Shown here piece by piece: positions 1 to 11,399 of a DNA stretch of 64,000 nucleotides. Origin of the DNA: Petunia secreta (taxonomy: Eukaryota > Streptophyta > Magnoliopsida > Solanales > Solanaceae). The notes under the pieces were generated by a model. It was not told the origin of the DNA. It saw only the letters and a program-made list of their open reading frames with translations, and did no database searches. A program made the position numbers and the translations under genes. The first letter of the stretch is position 1. Each line of letters starts with the position of its first letter. The stretch is from NCBI GenBank assembly GCA_029990175.1, contig JARKIP010000022.1, forward strand, positions 20,620,001 to 20,684,000, in the 5' to 3' direction.

Positions 1-531
1 CGCTTCGTCAGCCAACACGATCTGAGTGAGCAGTTATTAACCTGATCATTCACGATCATTTAATTAATAGTAATAAAGGCAATCATTACAACCCAGCGGT
101 TACAGATCTAACGGATACGTGCCCAGCGGTTACATATCCAGTCGGATCCGAGCCCAGCGGTTACAAATCCCAACGGACGCCTATCAGACCTATAAATAGC
201 ATTTGTTTTAAGCCATTGTAAGAGAACTTTACTTCCTGTCTACAGTTTCAATAAGAATACTCCCTCGCTCTTGCTCAAATCTGATTGTTTGCTCACATTC
301 TTCTCTCTAATGTTCTAAAGTTCGATTAGAATTGAAAAGCTCTCACCGGAAATAAGCGATACAGCACGGTTACTTCTATTTGCCCCTATTTACGCTTTAT
401 CTTTGCTAATTCCTGCTTGAATTTAGCGTTGCTTTAGTTCGTCATTCAAACTCTTAATCTCAACTATTGATCATGACTCCGCAAATATAAATTTAATTGT
501 TAATTGGCCTAAAATTGGATCTAGGTTAAAC
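1..531 (+). repeat. Tat LTR, 3' portion
   Basis: A TATA-like CCTATAAATAG lies at 190-200. The segment ends TAGGTTAAACA near 531, the kind of end seen again in the Tat LTR at 55900-56382. It contains three direct repeats that begin CCCAGCGGTTACA (about 101-190). The LTR start is outside the window. Confidence 0.55.
101..190 (+). repeat. three ~31-bp direct repeats in LTR U3
   Basis: CCCAGCGGTTACA recurs three times at about 31-bp spacing, each followed by a divergent half with a CGGA core. The array lies directly upstream of the LTR TATA box, so it is a candidate promoter repeat. Confidence 0.7.
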
Positions 532-2042
532 ACCAGCGGGGTCGATTTCTACCTTCAAGGAAATGTCCAACGCCTTTGTTAAGGCACACACCGGGGCCCA
601 AAAAATCCTCCAAAGGAAGGAGGACATATGTGAGGTCAAGCAAAAGCCCAGTGAACCACTCAAGGAGTTCCTCGAGCGCTTTCACGCTGAACGCATAGAG
701 CTGCCTCGGATGGATGATACTCTGGCCATTATGGCATTCGAAAAGGGTATCAATGTTCGCAATTCTGACGCCGCTGCTGAATTGCGAAAGGAGCTCCAAC
801 AGTACCAAGTTCTGACATGGGACAACTACACAAGCGGACTTACTCCAAAATCAGATTGGAGGAAGCTGAGTTCAAAAGCCAAGGTTACAGTTATAAAAAG
901 CGAGGCGAATCCTCGCACCGCGCCGAGGCGTCGCGAGGAAATTCGAAGGGGAGGTACGAACCATACACCTCAACAAGGCAGCCTATTAGCCAAAGGCTGG
1001 GAAATTCCTTCGAAAATTCATACACAAGTCAGCATATAAGCCAACCGCTTGGAGGGAAGGTTCAACCAAACACGAACAAAAGAAATTCCTCAGGCCCAGC
1101 TTCGGCCCCGAAGAAGGATCTGCCTCGGATCCCTGACTAAAATTTCAACATATCGACCTCGGAGCTGGTCAATGTAGTCAAAGGGACTGCCGGGGTGAGA
1201 GTGCCCAAAGATATGAGGACTCCAGCAGATAAGAGAGACCATAATTTATACCGCGAGTTCCATGCGGATTATGGCCACCGAACCGAGGATTGCAAAGCTT
1301 GGCGCCTCGAGGTGGCTCACTTGTTGAAAAAATGAGAATTGGCTGATTTCCTTACTGACAAGGGAAAAGACAATTTCTCCAAGAACCGAGGTGATGGGGA
1401 ACGACCTCAGGCTCCACCCCTGGAGAGAGTTGTGAATGTCATCACCGGAGGATCAGAGGTGAACAGTGTTAATTTCGCAGCAGCCAAGAAATTCGCCAAA
1501 TTATCGATCACCATGGAGAAGAGAACCCGAATTGGCGGCTCAGGTAGAGAGATCGTGTTTGACGATGATGATTGTGATGGGATGATGTTCCCTCATCACG
1601 ATGCCTTGGTCATCATTCTAAGAATTAACGACTCCGACATCAAGCGAGTCTTGATCGACCCCGGTAGCTCGGTTAACATAATCAGCTACGGGACTGTTAA
1701 GAAAATGTGGCTCAAAGGGGAAGTTGTCCCCAAAGCAACAGTGCTAACCGGCTTCAACAATCCACAGAAAAAACTTTGGGTGAAATCTCACTCAAAACAT
1801 TTGCTGAAGGAGTAAGCAAAGAAATACTGTTCCAAGTATTGCCCAAGGACTTGGCATACAATGTGATCCTCGGTAGGCCATGGATCCATTCCATGGAAGC
1901 TGTTCCCTCCACACTGCATCAAGTGATTAAATTCCCTACGCCTTGGGGAGTTCGATCAATCAAAGGAGAGCAACGAGTAGCAAGGGAGTACTACTCGGTT
2001 GCATTGAAAAGTGGAGTCGCCCCGACCGGGCCAAAACAATAG
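532..2042 (+). pseudogene. Tat gag and protease remnant
   Basis: The reading begins inside the gag domain, at the ISTFKEMSNAFVKAHTGAQK region, then runs through the conserved EPLKEFLERF segment. The frame shifts between about 817 and 1040. A knuckle-like HADYGHRTEDC lies near 1260, followed by an in-frame TGA at 1333. The protease region has the active-site motif LIDPGSSVNII near 1650. It shifts frame again near 1800 and continues to an end near 2042. No single ORF spans the region, so it cannot make Gag. Confidence 0.8.
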
Positions 2043-2156
2043 CAACTACAGCAACCGGGGTCGAACGAGGAGGACCTCCGAGGAGAAATTGAGAAGATCT
2101 CGATTTGCATTCAAGAGCCTCGAAAACAAAAAGCCGAGGACTCTACCATTGAGGAA

Positions 2157-4528
2157 TTGGAATCTTTCATCCTATTGAGATATTTTTCCGAAAGAAAAGT
2201 GTTTGTCGGCTCGGAGTTGGACCCAGAGTCGAAAAAAGCAATTATTGAAGTTTTAAAGTCCAACAACGATTGCTTTGGTTGGTCTCATTCAGACATGATT
2301 GGTATCGATCCGGAGATCATGACCCACAAGTTGAATGTGGACCCAAAATTCACTTCGGTGAAGCAAAAGAAGAGACCTCACGCCGGGGTCAAAAAGAAGG
2401 CGATCGAAGATGAAACCACGAAGTTGCAAGAAAATGGTTTCATAAGAGAGGTGAAATACCCCGAATGGCTAGCTAATGTGGTCATCGTACCGAAGAAGAA
2501 TGGCAAGTGGAGAATGTGTGTAGATTACACTGATTTGAACAAAGCTTGTCCCAAAGACTCCTACTCATTGCCACAAATAGACAGGTTAATAGACTCCACC
2601 GTTGGACATAAACTATTAACTTTCCTAGATGCTTATTCGGGGTACAACCAGATCCTTATGGACCCGAAAGATGAAGAGAAGACCTCGTTCATCACTGACC
2701 GAGGTACTTTTTACTATAAAGTAATGCCCTTCGGTCTAAAAAATGTTGGGGCGACGTATCAAAGGTTGGTATGTCGCATGTTCAAATAGTATATTGGAAA
2801 ATCTATAGAGGTTTACATAGACGATATGCTCATCAAATCGGTTCGAATGGAGGATCATTTGAATCACCTAAGGGAAGCTTTCGCCGTTCTGAGGCAATAT
2901 GGCATGAAATTGAACCCCGAGAAGTGTGCCTTCGGTGTTGGTTCGGGCAAATTCTTGGGATTCATCGTCTCCGAAAGAGGCATCGAAGCAAACCCTGACA
3001 AAATTAAAGCCATCGAAGAAATCCCCGAGGAGCTGACCGGGGTGAAAGAAGTTCAGCGCTTAACTGGCCGAATCGTTGCCTTGAGTCGCTTCATCTCAAG
3101 GTCCTCGGAGCGATGCCACAAATTCTTCTCTGTTTTGAGAAAGAACAACCACTTCGAATGGACACCGGAGTGTAAAAAAGCGCTGAGAGACTTGAAATGC
3201 TATTTGGCCAACGCGTCGTTGCTCGCCAAGCCTAAGGAGGGTGAAACATTGCTAGTTTACTTGGCTGTATCCGAGGTATCAGTAAGCGTGGTCCTGTTTC
3301 GGGAGGAGGATGGAAAGAAACAACCCATCTACTATGTGAGCAAGACACTCCTCGAAGCCGAAACAAGGTACCCACATTTGGAAAAACTAGCACTTGCTTT
3401 AATTGTTACTGCTCGAAAACTACGATCCTATTTTCAATGTCACCCAATAGCGGTAGTTTCAACCTTCCCCTTAAGAAGTATATTACACAAACCAGAGTTA
3501 TCGGGGAGGTTATCAAAATGGGCGGTAGAGTTAAGCGAGTATGACATCACCTATCAACCCCGAACATCCATAAAATCCCAAGTTTTGGCCGACTTCGTAG
3601 CTGATTTTAGCGTCGGGATTCTGTCCGAAGCCGAAAAGGAAAACTCAATATCGAAAGGAACAGCTTCGGGGCTACGGATACTTCATACCGATGGGGCAAC
3701 CAACTCCAAAGGTTTGGGGTTAGGCATAGTTTTGAGAGCACTCACCGGGGAGAAAATCAGGCACTCGGTTCGGTTCAAAAAAGTGACCAACAACGAGACT
3801 GAATATGAAGCAGCTCTAGCAGGCTTAGAGTTGGCTAAGGAAATGGGGGTGGAAAGAATCGAGCTAAGGTGCGATTCTCAGTTGGTGGTGAACCAGGTGC
3901 TCGGTAAATACACGGCTCGAGAGCCCAGGATGCAGCTATTCTTAGACCGAGCACAAAGGATTTTAGCACAGTTCCAAGAGTGGCAAGTTAAGCAAGTACC
4001 TCGGGAGGATAATACTGAGGCCGATGCCCTGGCAAATTTGGGTTCGGCGGTTGATGAAGCCCACTCGGGGACTGATTCAGTGGTTCGGCTATTGTCCGCG
4101 CAAATGAGAGAGATGAAGTTGCAAGTCAACTCGGTGGACAACAGATGGGATTGGCGGAGTAAGTTCATCTCTTACTTCGACTCGGGGACTGTTCCCCAAG
4201 ACAAGAAGGAGGCCAAAAAGTTGAGGACCCAAGCAGCTTCATATCACTTGATCGAGGGCAATTTGTACAAGAGGTTATATTGTGGCCCGGTGGCCAAGTG
4301 TTTGGGCCCCGATGAGGCTAGATATGTGATGGCCGAGGTGCACGAAGGCGAGTGTGGCAATAACTCGGGAAGAAAATACTTGGTACGCAAACTACTAAGA
4401 GCTGGGTATTATTGGCCCACCATCAGTGCAGATGCAAAGGCCTTCGTGCAGAAATGTGACAAGTGCCAACGCCATGGACGGATGATCCACCAACAGGACG
4501 AACCTCTACATTCGGTGGTATCACCATG
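2157..4528 (+). pseudogene. Tat reverse transcriptase and RNase H remnant
   Basis: The first part (2157-2789) holds RT fingers and palm: WRMCVDYTDLNKACPKD, then FLDAYSGYNQI and VMPFGLKNVGATYQ. It stops at 2787-2789, and the catalytic YIDDM motif follows in another frame near 2815, so a frameshift separates the two halves. The second ORF (2826-4529) covers RT thumb and connection, then a plant-type second RNase H with LHTDGATNSKGLG, NNETEYEAALAGLELA and RCDSQLVVNQV. It then enters the zinc-binding N-terminus of integrase. A TGA near 4528 ends it. Confidence 0.85.
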
Positions 4529-4535
4529 ACCTTTC

Positions 4536-5353
4536 ATGAAGTGGGGGATGGATGTTATTGGACCCCTACCGAAGGGAAAGGGTGGTGTTCGCTTCATCCT
4601 CGTGCTAACAGATTACTTCACTAAATGGGTGGAAGCAGGAGCTCTTACCGAAGTCAAACAAAATCAGGTAATTGATTTCATCAAGAAAAACATCATCTAC
4701 AGGTTCGGCGTTCCAAGGGAAATTGCCTGCGACAACGGAAAACAGTTCATGGGGGCAGCCATCACCGATTTCTTCAAACAATGGGGAATCAAGAGAATCG
4801 CTTCGACCCCCTATCATCCAAGTGCCAATGGCCAAGCTGAATCTTCAAATAGAATTATAATTGAAATCTCAATAAGAGGCTCGATGAGAAAAAAGGTCCT
4901 TGGCCCGAAGAGTTGCCAGGTGTGTTGTGGGCCATGCGGACAACGGAGAAGAACAGCGCCGGTGAGACTCCTTTCTCACTTGCTTATGGCATGGATTCCC
5001 TCATCCCTGTGGAAGTAGGCGAACCAAGTCTTTGATACGCCCACACCACCGAAGATACAAATCAACAGGCTATGCGCATAGACTTGGATCTGCTCGAAGA
5101 GAAAAGGGAGCTGGCTTTGGTTCGGCTGGTCGCCCAAAAAAAGCAGATTGAAGCATACCTTAACAGGAAAGCCAAGTTTTGAGATTTCAAAGTTGGCGAC
5201 TATGTGCTAAAAGCCACAAATCAGTCAACGAAGGAAGACAACGGGGGAAAGCTTGTTGCAAATTGGGAAGGACCTTACAGAGTCAAAGCGATCGTCGGGA
5301 AAGGGTCCTATCAAATTAAAGATTTACAAGGGGTGCCCGAACCCTTAAATTAG
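4536..5353 (+). pseudogene. Tat integrase remnant
   Basis: The catalytic core is readable: MDVIGPLP gives the first Asp, ACDNGKQF the second, and NGQAESSNR the Glu of the DDE triad. The ORF runs 4536-5018 but leaves the conserved frame after about 4860. The C-terminal segment is readable in another frame to about 5353 (GPYRVKAIVGKGSYQ). A TGA at about 5180 adds to the damage. Confidence 0.8.
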
Positions 5354-6060
5354 AACTACTTCTAACCGAGGTAAATATCTCTCACTCATTTTTAAATACC
5401 TTACCCACGGCCCCGAGCAGAACAATGCTCCTAAAGGCTTCGGTCGAATGTACTAACTTGCTCCTCGTTTCATTTTGCTTGACCTTTTTAGGGAGCAGAT
5501 TAAATGATCTCCAGTGCCCGGGTCTTCATCAAGATTCACACCCGAACACTGGGGGTAAGGGACGAGTTGCAACCGAGGTCAAAAATGCACCTCCCAACTG
5601 AAGACCATCTATTCGACAACCGGGGACTGATACCCGAGGAATAAATTTAGTAAATTGTAACTCCGCCCGGTAGTGGCACATTATTAATCACATTATTAAT
5701 TTGTGTTTTCACATTATTAAGCACATTATTAATCACATTATCAATGAAATGAGCTTCATCCCATAGCTTTATGTCTTTATAAATTTTCACTCCGAAGTTG
5801 CACTTTAAATGCACCGACTCGAGGACGAGACATCGTTCTAAGTTTGCATCAATTAAATTCAATCAAGTCTTGCAAGCGAGTTATTTATTCTAAGATGTTC
5901 GGTACACGCAAAAACCAACACTTAAGATAAAAACACCAAAGTCATTTCATTAAAAAGCCCGAAGGCTTAAAGTATTTACATCAAAAGGGCCCGAAGGTCC
6001 AAGACATAAGCATAAAAGCCCGAAGGCGTACAAAAAACCATGCTATCAGAAGGCTAAGCC
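5354..6060. other. non-coding spacer between integrase and antisense gene
   Basis: I see no protein-like reading here. It holds a degenerate tandem array (5675-5748) built on CACATTATTAAT. A short ORF on the - strand across it arises from the repeat and I do not regard it as a gene. Confidence 0.6.
5675..5748. repeat. CACATTATTAAT tandem repeat
   Basis: About five imperfect copies of CACATTATTAA(T/G) lie in tandem, with one spacer of TTGTGTTTT. Confidence 0.75.
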
Positions 6061-6109
6061 AAAGGAGAATCACCTCCATCCTCGGAGCCCCCCTCGGCTT
6101 CTTCTTCAT

Positions 6110-6888
6110 TGATAAGGGGCAAAATACGCGGAAGCTAAATACGATACGAACAATGCGGAAGCGATAAACACAAGATAGATGATATCAAAGATATCGGGAA
6201 ACAAGGATTAGGGAGTCAAGAAACGAGAAGAAAGAACGGATAAATGAATTCAAGACATGAATTAAGTATCCAAAAAGGGAGAAATGAAACTCGAACCTTA
6301 CAAGGAATTCATACTAGTGATGAATCTCCATAGGTTATCAAGTCGTACAAGATTCACAAAGCGATCCGCTTCGAACTCGAAGGCTCGGCCTTTCTCGTTC
6401 TCTCTCAATTTCTATACTCAAAGTTGGCTAATGAAAAATGAAGACTAAGTGTTCTATTTATAGTTTTTCACAAGACATAGTGAAATGACTAAAATACCCT
6501 CAAGCCAAGTTAGGGCCATAAATAACACTGAGGGGCAAAATAGGAAGTTCAAGCCAAAAGTTGGAAGCTTCAGCAATTCGGGCGCTCTGCCCGTGGAGTA
6601 GGCGCTCCGCCCCATCTAACTATCAGTGGGGTTGGCTAGGCGCTCCGCCCCAGGGTGAGGCGGTCCGCCTGGTGGCCTGTGTGGTGGGGCGCTCCGCCTG
6701 GTGGCCTGTGGTGCTGGGCGCTCCGCCCTGTGGTACTGGGCGCTCCGCCCACTGCCCTGTCCTTCTCCATTCCTTCGTGCTTCGATGCATGATCTACAAG
6801 TCGCTTCCGGAGACCTTGACTTCAATTCCTTGTGCTCTCAAGCTTGGTTCTTGATGGTTGGTATCTTAGCTCGATTTGCCCCGCATCA
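6110..6888 (-). mobile_element. solo LTR of a Ty3/gypsy element
   Basis: The LTR is bounded by TGAT..ATCA ends with inverted termini (plus-strand left end TGATAAGGGGC, right end GCCCCGCATCA). It is flanked by a perfect 5-bp target duplication TTCAT at 6105-6109 and 6889-6893. In - orientation it has an array of seven GC palindromes (6576-6762) upstream of a TATA box (CTATTTATAG on +, 6455-6464). The tail resembles the LTR tail at 10663-11380. No internal region remains, which fits LTR-LTR recombination. Confidence 0.92.
6576..6762 (-). repeat. GC palindrome array in LTR U3
   Basis: Seven copies of GGGCGCTCCGCCC or close variants (plus-strand sense). Each has 5-bp GC arms around a 3-nt centre. 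In LTR sense the word is GGCGGAGCGCC, the same word as in the element at 12919-20510. One variant (AGGCGGTCCGCCT) keeps pairing by compensating changes. Confidence 0.9.
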
Positions 6889-9800
6889 TTCATCCTCTTC
6901 ACCATCCTCATCGCTTGAGGCTTCACTTGAGGGGAGTTCATCAATGATAGCCTAGGCCTTTGCTGCTTTCGCCTCGGCCTTTACAATCTCCTCCTCCAAG
7001 TCAAGCTCGCCGGTGCGACATCGCTTGAGCAATTTCAACCGAGAGCTGATAATGGCCCACTGTTTATCCAGTTCAGCCCTCTTGACCTTGATCTTAGCTC
7101 TATTTTTATGGTCGGCAATTTCATCTCGCAGAGCTTCGATCTCGGCCTCCTTAGCTGAAAGTTTGGAGTTCTCACCCTCCAACTTTTGGATGTGAAGCAC
7201 ATGCTCTCGCAGCTGATCGTGGTGCTTTTTGGCAATCTCCTCGGCCTTGCTCTTTGCTTGAGTTAGCTCGGCACTTAGTCTCGCGGTTTCAGCTTCCAGC
7301 CTCGAGCGTTCAACCTGGAAGCCATCACCAAGGGCTTTGATTTTCGCCTCGGAAGTGGCCTCGGCCTCATGCAGATCAGATTGGGACTTGGACAAATCCG
7401 CTTTTAGTGTAGCTATTTGTGCATTGAAGCTATCTCTTTGCCTATCCCACGCACGAGCAACACGCCGGACCCTTTCATTCCTCGAGGTCTCAACCTCGAT
7501 AGCCCTCAGTGACAGGACGAAACTCTGAATAAAGATCAATCAGGAAATCGAAGTCAGCTATGAACCGAGGACAAAGATGAAGGGAAAATCCAAGGTAAAA
7601 CTCAAGAGCGATGAAACTTACTCTGATAGCATTGGCAGCAATGGTGTTATATAGTTGACCTCGGGAAAATTCCCGCACGACTTTATCTTCCTCCGAGCCC
7701 AGCAAAGACGTGAGACTCAAGATGTCAGCCATGCCAACAGATTTGAAGAGATCGGCACCTCAAGCTTCCGATAAGACCCCACCGAGGATGAAATCCTCGC
7801 GGGTTCGGATTGCGCCCTAACCGCGCCGGTGCCATCCCCTTCTTTTATGATAGCAGCGCCAGCCTCTACAACCTTGGCCTTGCCTTTGATCTTGGCAACT
7901 GCCGCCTCGGAGCTATGTTTTTGGTCTTCGAGGTCAACAAACTCGACCTCCCTACGAGCTAAACCCTCGGTAGCTGCATCATTGGGCTCATCGATTAGTC
8001 TTCGGCACCCTTCCACCGTTGCCTCGGGCCGGGGAGAAGTTTCCACCTCGGTGCGAGGAGCCACCGAACGAGAGGGCTTCTTTGAAACTGCCCTCTTCCT
8101 CTTCACACCTACAAAAAGTAACATAGAGGAATTAAAACAAGGAGGCAAAGAGGAATGATAACCGATGAGTTGATCAAGGATAATGGTTACCTTTGGAGGA
8201 CCCTTGACCGGGGGCCCCCTTTGAAGCTTTTGAAGACTTCACAGCCTTCAACTCTTTCAAATCTCCTACCACCGAAGCTAGGTTGTCGTCTGACTCGGTT
8301 TCCCCTCCATCTTTGTTCTTCTTTTCCTCTTTCTTTTTCTTGATTTTCTTTGTATTGACTGCACAATTTGGAAAACCTAATTCCAAAGGGAAAGAAGTTA
8401 ACAAAATGAAGCCAAAACCCCAAAGCGACATACCAAATAAAGCATCACAAAAGAACTTACCATGTCGTTTGCACAGCCAACCAAATTCAGCAGCCATCTT
8501 CATCCACGTCCTTTCGGGGCGCGTGCGATCCCCGGTCATTGCTTTCACCCACTCAGTCAATCCCTTGGGGGGTATGATATCAACTTTGTTGGCTAAGAAA
8601 TAATAGAGAAACGGGGTTAGCAGATCACTGGGGGAAGAGATAAAAACGAAGGGATACTTACGTGTGTTGTTCTACTGTTCGGGGAAATCAGGCTCGGCAG
8701 ATAAAATGCTGGTCTCCAGTAGGACGTAGCGGTCTCTCCAGCCCCGGTCCCCGTAGTCCTCACTCTTATGAAGGAGCGCAAACTTACCTCGATTGTTTAA
8801 GGCCACAACCCCGGCCTTATGAAAGTAAGGGTAGTAGAGAGAGATGAGATGCTGAAAGGTAAAGTCCACCCCGGCTTTCTTACTTAACCAATCCATGCAT
8901 TGGACAACCCTTCAAACGCCGGGGCCAAGTTGGGCCAAACACAAGTTGTAGGCTCGGCAGAAGTCATCAATGACCTTATGCACTGGAAGGGAGAAGCCGA
9001 GGGTGAAAGGGTAGGTATAAACGAAAGAGAGCCCCTCGACATGGTGACAAACTCTGCTCGTTGGATCAGGGATAACCACCTTCACCTCGGGCCCAAACTT
9101 GCACTCCCTCCGGACCCGTTCAATATGGGCTTGTGTTATGCGGGTCAGTGTCGTGTTCACTGGTATATTCCTATTCTTTTCTTCTTGATCGGCAGATTGG
9201 ACCTGCAGCTTAAGATCCTTGTTGTTGTCAAAATAGGAGGGAATGATTTGGTGAGGCTCGAGCTCTTACTCAAGAGGAATCATTGAGACCGAGGACCCCA
9301 CCTCGGCGGTATTTCCGCCTTCAACTTCGCCCACGGCACCATCGCCCTCGGCATCCCCGTCCCTAAGCGTGGTGTCATCAGCACCAGCTGTCTCTATGAG
9401 GTCACCACCCATGACATCATCATCTTCTTCTAGACTGACGTCCTCGCTCACAGCAGCGACGTCACGCCTAGCCCTCGTTTTTCGATGCTTAGAGCCACCA
9501 GTGCTAGAAGTCACCTCTCCGCCTCCCTCCGCCTCTATCACTTGCGCCGGCACGGTGGTGATAAACTCGCCACTGAAAATAATGGCGGCCTACTGCACGG
9601 TCTTTGCCCTTTCGCCGGAGTCGCTCGAATCCTGTCGTGAGTGAGTGGCAGACATGGTTGAAGATTGAAATTGAGAAGTTTCATAAAGATGAAAATCTGT
9701 TAAGAAAAGTATGGAAGTTCTTGCTTCTTTCTCTCTTAGCACTGTTGATTGTGAAAGTGAGAAGGAAGAGTTAGGTGGAGAAGTACTTATAGGCATGGAA

Positions 9801-10035
9801 GAGCCAAGTGGAAAGGCATCATCATTATAACATTGGGAGAAATAAAAAATGCGGCGTGACCGTTCGAAAACCCAACGGATGGGTGACACGTGTCAGCGAG
9901 AAGTGACCTGAACAGACGCGAACCGTTGACAAAATTTGAAACGCTTGGATAAGATCAAGCCACGTTGCTTTCCTGCTGAATTTCACTCCACTCCTCGGTA
10001 ACTTCGGTAAGTGACCGAAGAGTTGAGGGACTATC

Positions 10036-10600
10036 TGTATTGGGTAAAAATCGACTCGCGATGATTCACCCCGGTCATACAAATTGACAGCGACCGAGCA
10101 CATAACAACAAGCCAAAGACCGAAGCAAGTAAGTGGGTCGCCGAAGTCACACATCAAGGTCGTCACCGAAGGCGAGCCGTAAGCTGAGCTTTGGTGATGT
10201 CTGCCTCGATCGAACAGCAAGGCCTCCCCACCGAGGTCACATATATGCACCTCGGCGAATAGCCTCGGTTCCAGCGGCTTTGCAGCCCATTACTTCAGCC
10301 CACTAACTCCTTCCATTAATGTCAAGATCATGGGTCAAAGCACAACTGATAGTGGAGAACATGGGCAAGGCTCCTAGGCCTATAAATAGTACTTCATTTT
10401 ATATGATGGAGATAAAAAAAAAAAGACATACTGAAACTCTACCCAAATTTGTACTCATCACAATATACTGAAATCAAGTTATTCTTTCGCATTTACGTAT
10501 ATTTATTGCATTTATTCAGCTTTGATACGAAGTTTTGCTTAGATTCAAACCCAAATTCGATTTGTGATCCTAAAACTTGTTTAGGCCCATACAGGACCAT
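10036..10600 (+). repeat. Tat 3' LTR
   Basis: The LTR starts TGTATTGGGTAAAAATCG, directly after the purine tract GAGTTGAGGGACTATC. This start resembles the Tat LTR at 55900-56382, which begins TGTGGGCAAAAATACG on the - strand. A TATA box (CCTATAAATAG) lies at 10379-10389. I cannot fix the end; candidates lie between 10590 and 10660. Confidence 0.65.
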
Positions 10601-10662
10601 TATTGGCCATAGAGCCCAAATTGCATCGACACCTACGCTTGGTTTGGAAGTCGAGGCATGGG

Positions 10663-11380
10663 TGATATGAGCTCGGGATACGACTTGAAGACCATGCATT
10701 GGAGCTCAATCAAAGTGAAAGCAGGGCTGAAACCAGTGCAGGAAACAGGGGAGCCAAAACAGGGCAAAACAGGGCAGCACTTTCTGAGCTCACTGCCAGG
10801 CGACAGACATTTACTCTGCGCGATCGCGACCACACTCACGCGATCGCGAAGAGCAATTAATTGCCTTGTGCGATAGCGCTCACCAGGATGCGATCGCGAG
10901 CCTCTGAAGATTAGTACCCTGCGCGATCGCTATTCCCTTTGCGCGATCGCGAAGACCATTTGAGGAGCAGCGACCAGAAACGTGGCAAAATTTATAATGG
11001 GAAACTATAAATAGACCCCTTAGTCATTTATTGCATTTTAACCAACCTTGAATGTAGAATGATATATTTTCTTGAGTGAATCTCAATGAAGAACCCGTGA
11101 GCGGGCATGATTTCACTTGGTGGATTCCAAGTTGAACAACGAAACCTCTTTGATCATTCTATTTGCGAGAGCCGAGTGTCTCTTGAGGGTAGTTGCATAG
11201 TATAGGTGATCCTTGACTTCACCCGGGGTGTATCGAGATAAGTTCCTCGGTGCTACTTAGATAAATGTTTCAAGCCTCGTCTTTCTTTTTATCTCGATAT
11301 CGTTATCGATATCGCCTATCTTGTTTTAGCTTCCGCAATTTCGTATCGTTTGTAGCTTCCGCCTAGTTTCCATTGCATCA
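10663..11380 (+). repeat. 5' LTR of the gag-deleted gypsy element
   Basis: It starts TGATATGAGC and ends CATTGCATCA, directly followed by a primer-binding site. It contains six GCGATCGC-type palindromes (10819-10951) and then a TATA box (CTATAAATAG, 11005-11014). This is the same layout as in the LTRs at 6110 and 12919, but with a different palindromic word. Confidence 0.85.
10819..10951 (+). repeat. GCGATCGC palindrome array in LTR U3
   Basis: CGCGATCGCG lies at 10819-10828, 10839-10848 and 10942-10951, a shorter copy at 10890-10897, CGCGATCGC at 10922-10930, and a decayed copy GCGATAGC at 10870-10877. Spacing is about 20 nt or a multiple of it. The surroundings are AT-rich. Confidence 0.92.
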
Positions 11381-11381
11381 G

Positions 11382-11399
11382 TTGGTATCAGAGCACGGC
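11382..11399 (+). other. primer-binding site (initiator Met tRNA type)
   Basis: TTGGTATCAGAGCACGGC sits two bases after the LTR end. TGGTATCAGAGC is the usual plant complement of the initiator tRNA-Met 3' end. Confidence 0.85.

Larger units (their letters stand above)
6061..9655 (-). pseudogene. spliced antisense gene of the Tat element
   Basis: This gene runs opposite to gag-pol. From the ATG at 9653-9655 it reads an acidic Ser-rich N-terminus, then the plant 'putative gypsy type transposon' domain (recognisable at LSFVYTYPFTLGFSLPVHKV, then LNNRGKFALLHKSEDYGDRG). Next come a Lys-rich linker and a long coiled coil (about 6955-7520) rich in EAE and KAE heptads. Four GT..AG introns are supported: 8593-8661, 8359-8460, 8109-8190 and 7525-7621 (69, 102, 82 and 97 nt). 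All four splice in frame. In-frame stops at 9590, 9266, 8912 and about 8676, and a frameshift near 7735, make this copy dead. A solo LTR (6110-6888) splits its acidic C-terminal tail, which ends near 6061. The function is unknown. The domain is known from Tat/Retand elements. Confidence 0.75.
1..10660 (+). mobile_element. Tat-lineage Ty3/gypsy retrotransposon, decayed
   Basis: The order is LTR fragment, gag, protease, RT, RNase H, integrase, then a long antisense gene, then a purine tract (10024-10035) and a second LTR. A large antisense ORF between integrase and 3' LTR is known for Tat/Retand-type elements, which is the basis for the lineage call. The start lies outside the window. The LTR piece at 1-531 abuts the middle of gag, so the primer site and the gag N-terminus are deleted. 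The pol frame is broken by stops and frameshifts. The two LTR pieces are not obviously alike by eye, so they may come from different family members or be old. Confidence 0.75.

Noticed and set aside
6561..6955. Pro/Arg-rich ORFs on both strands
   Set aside because: They run through the GC palindrome array of the solo LTR.
1..10660. A simple pair of matching LTRs for the Tat element
   Set aside because: By eye the pieces at 1-531 and 10036-10600 do not align well. I kept both as LTR-like but do not call them a pair.
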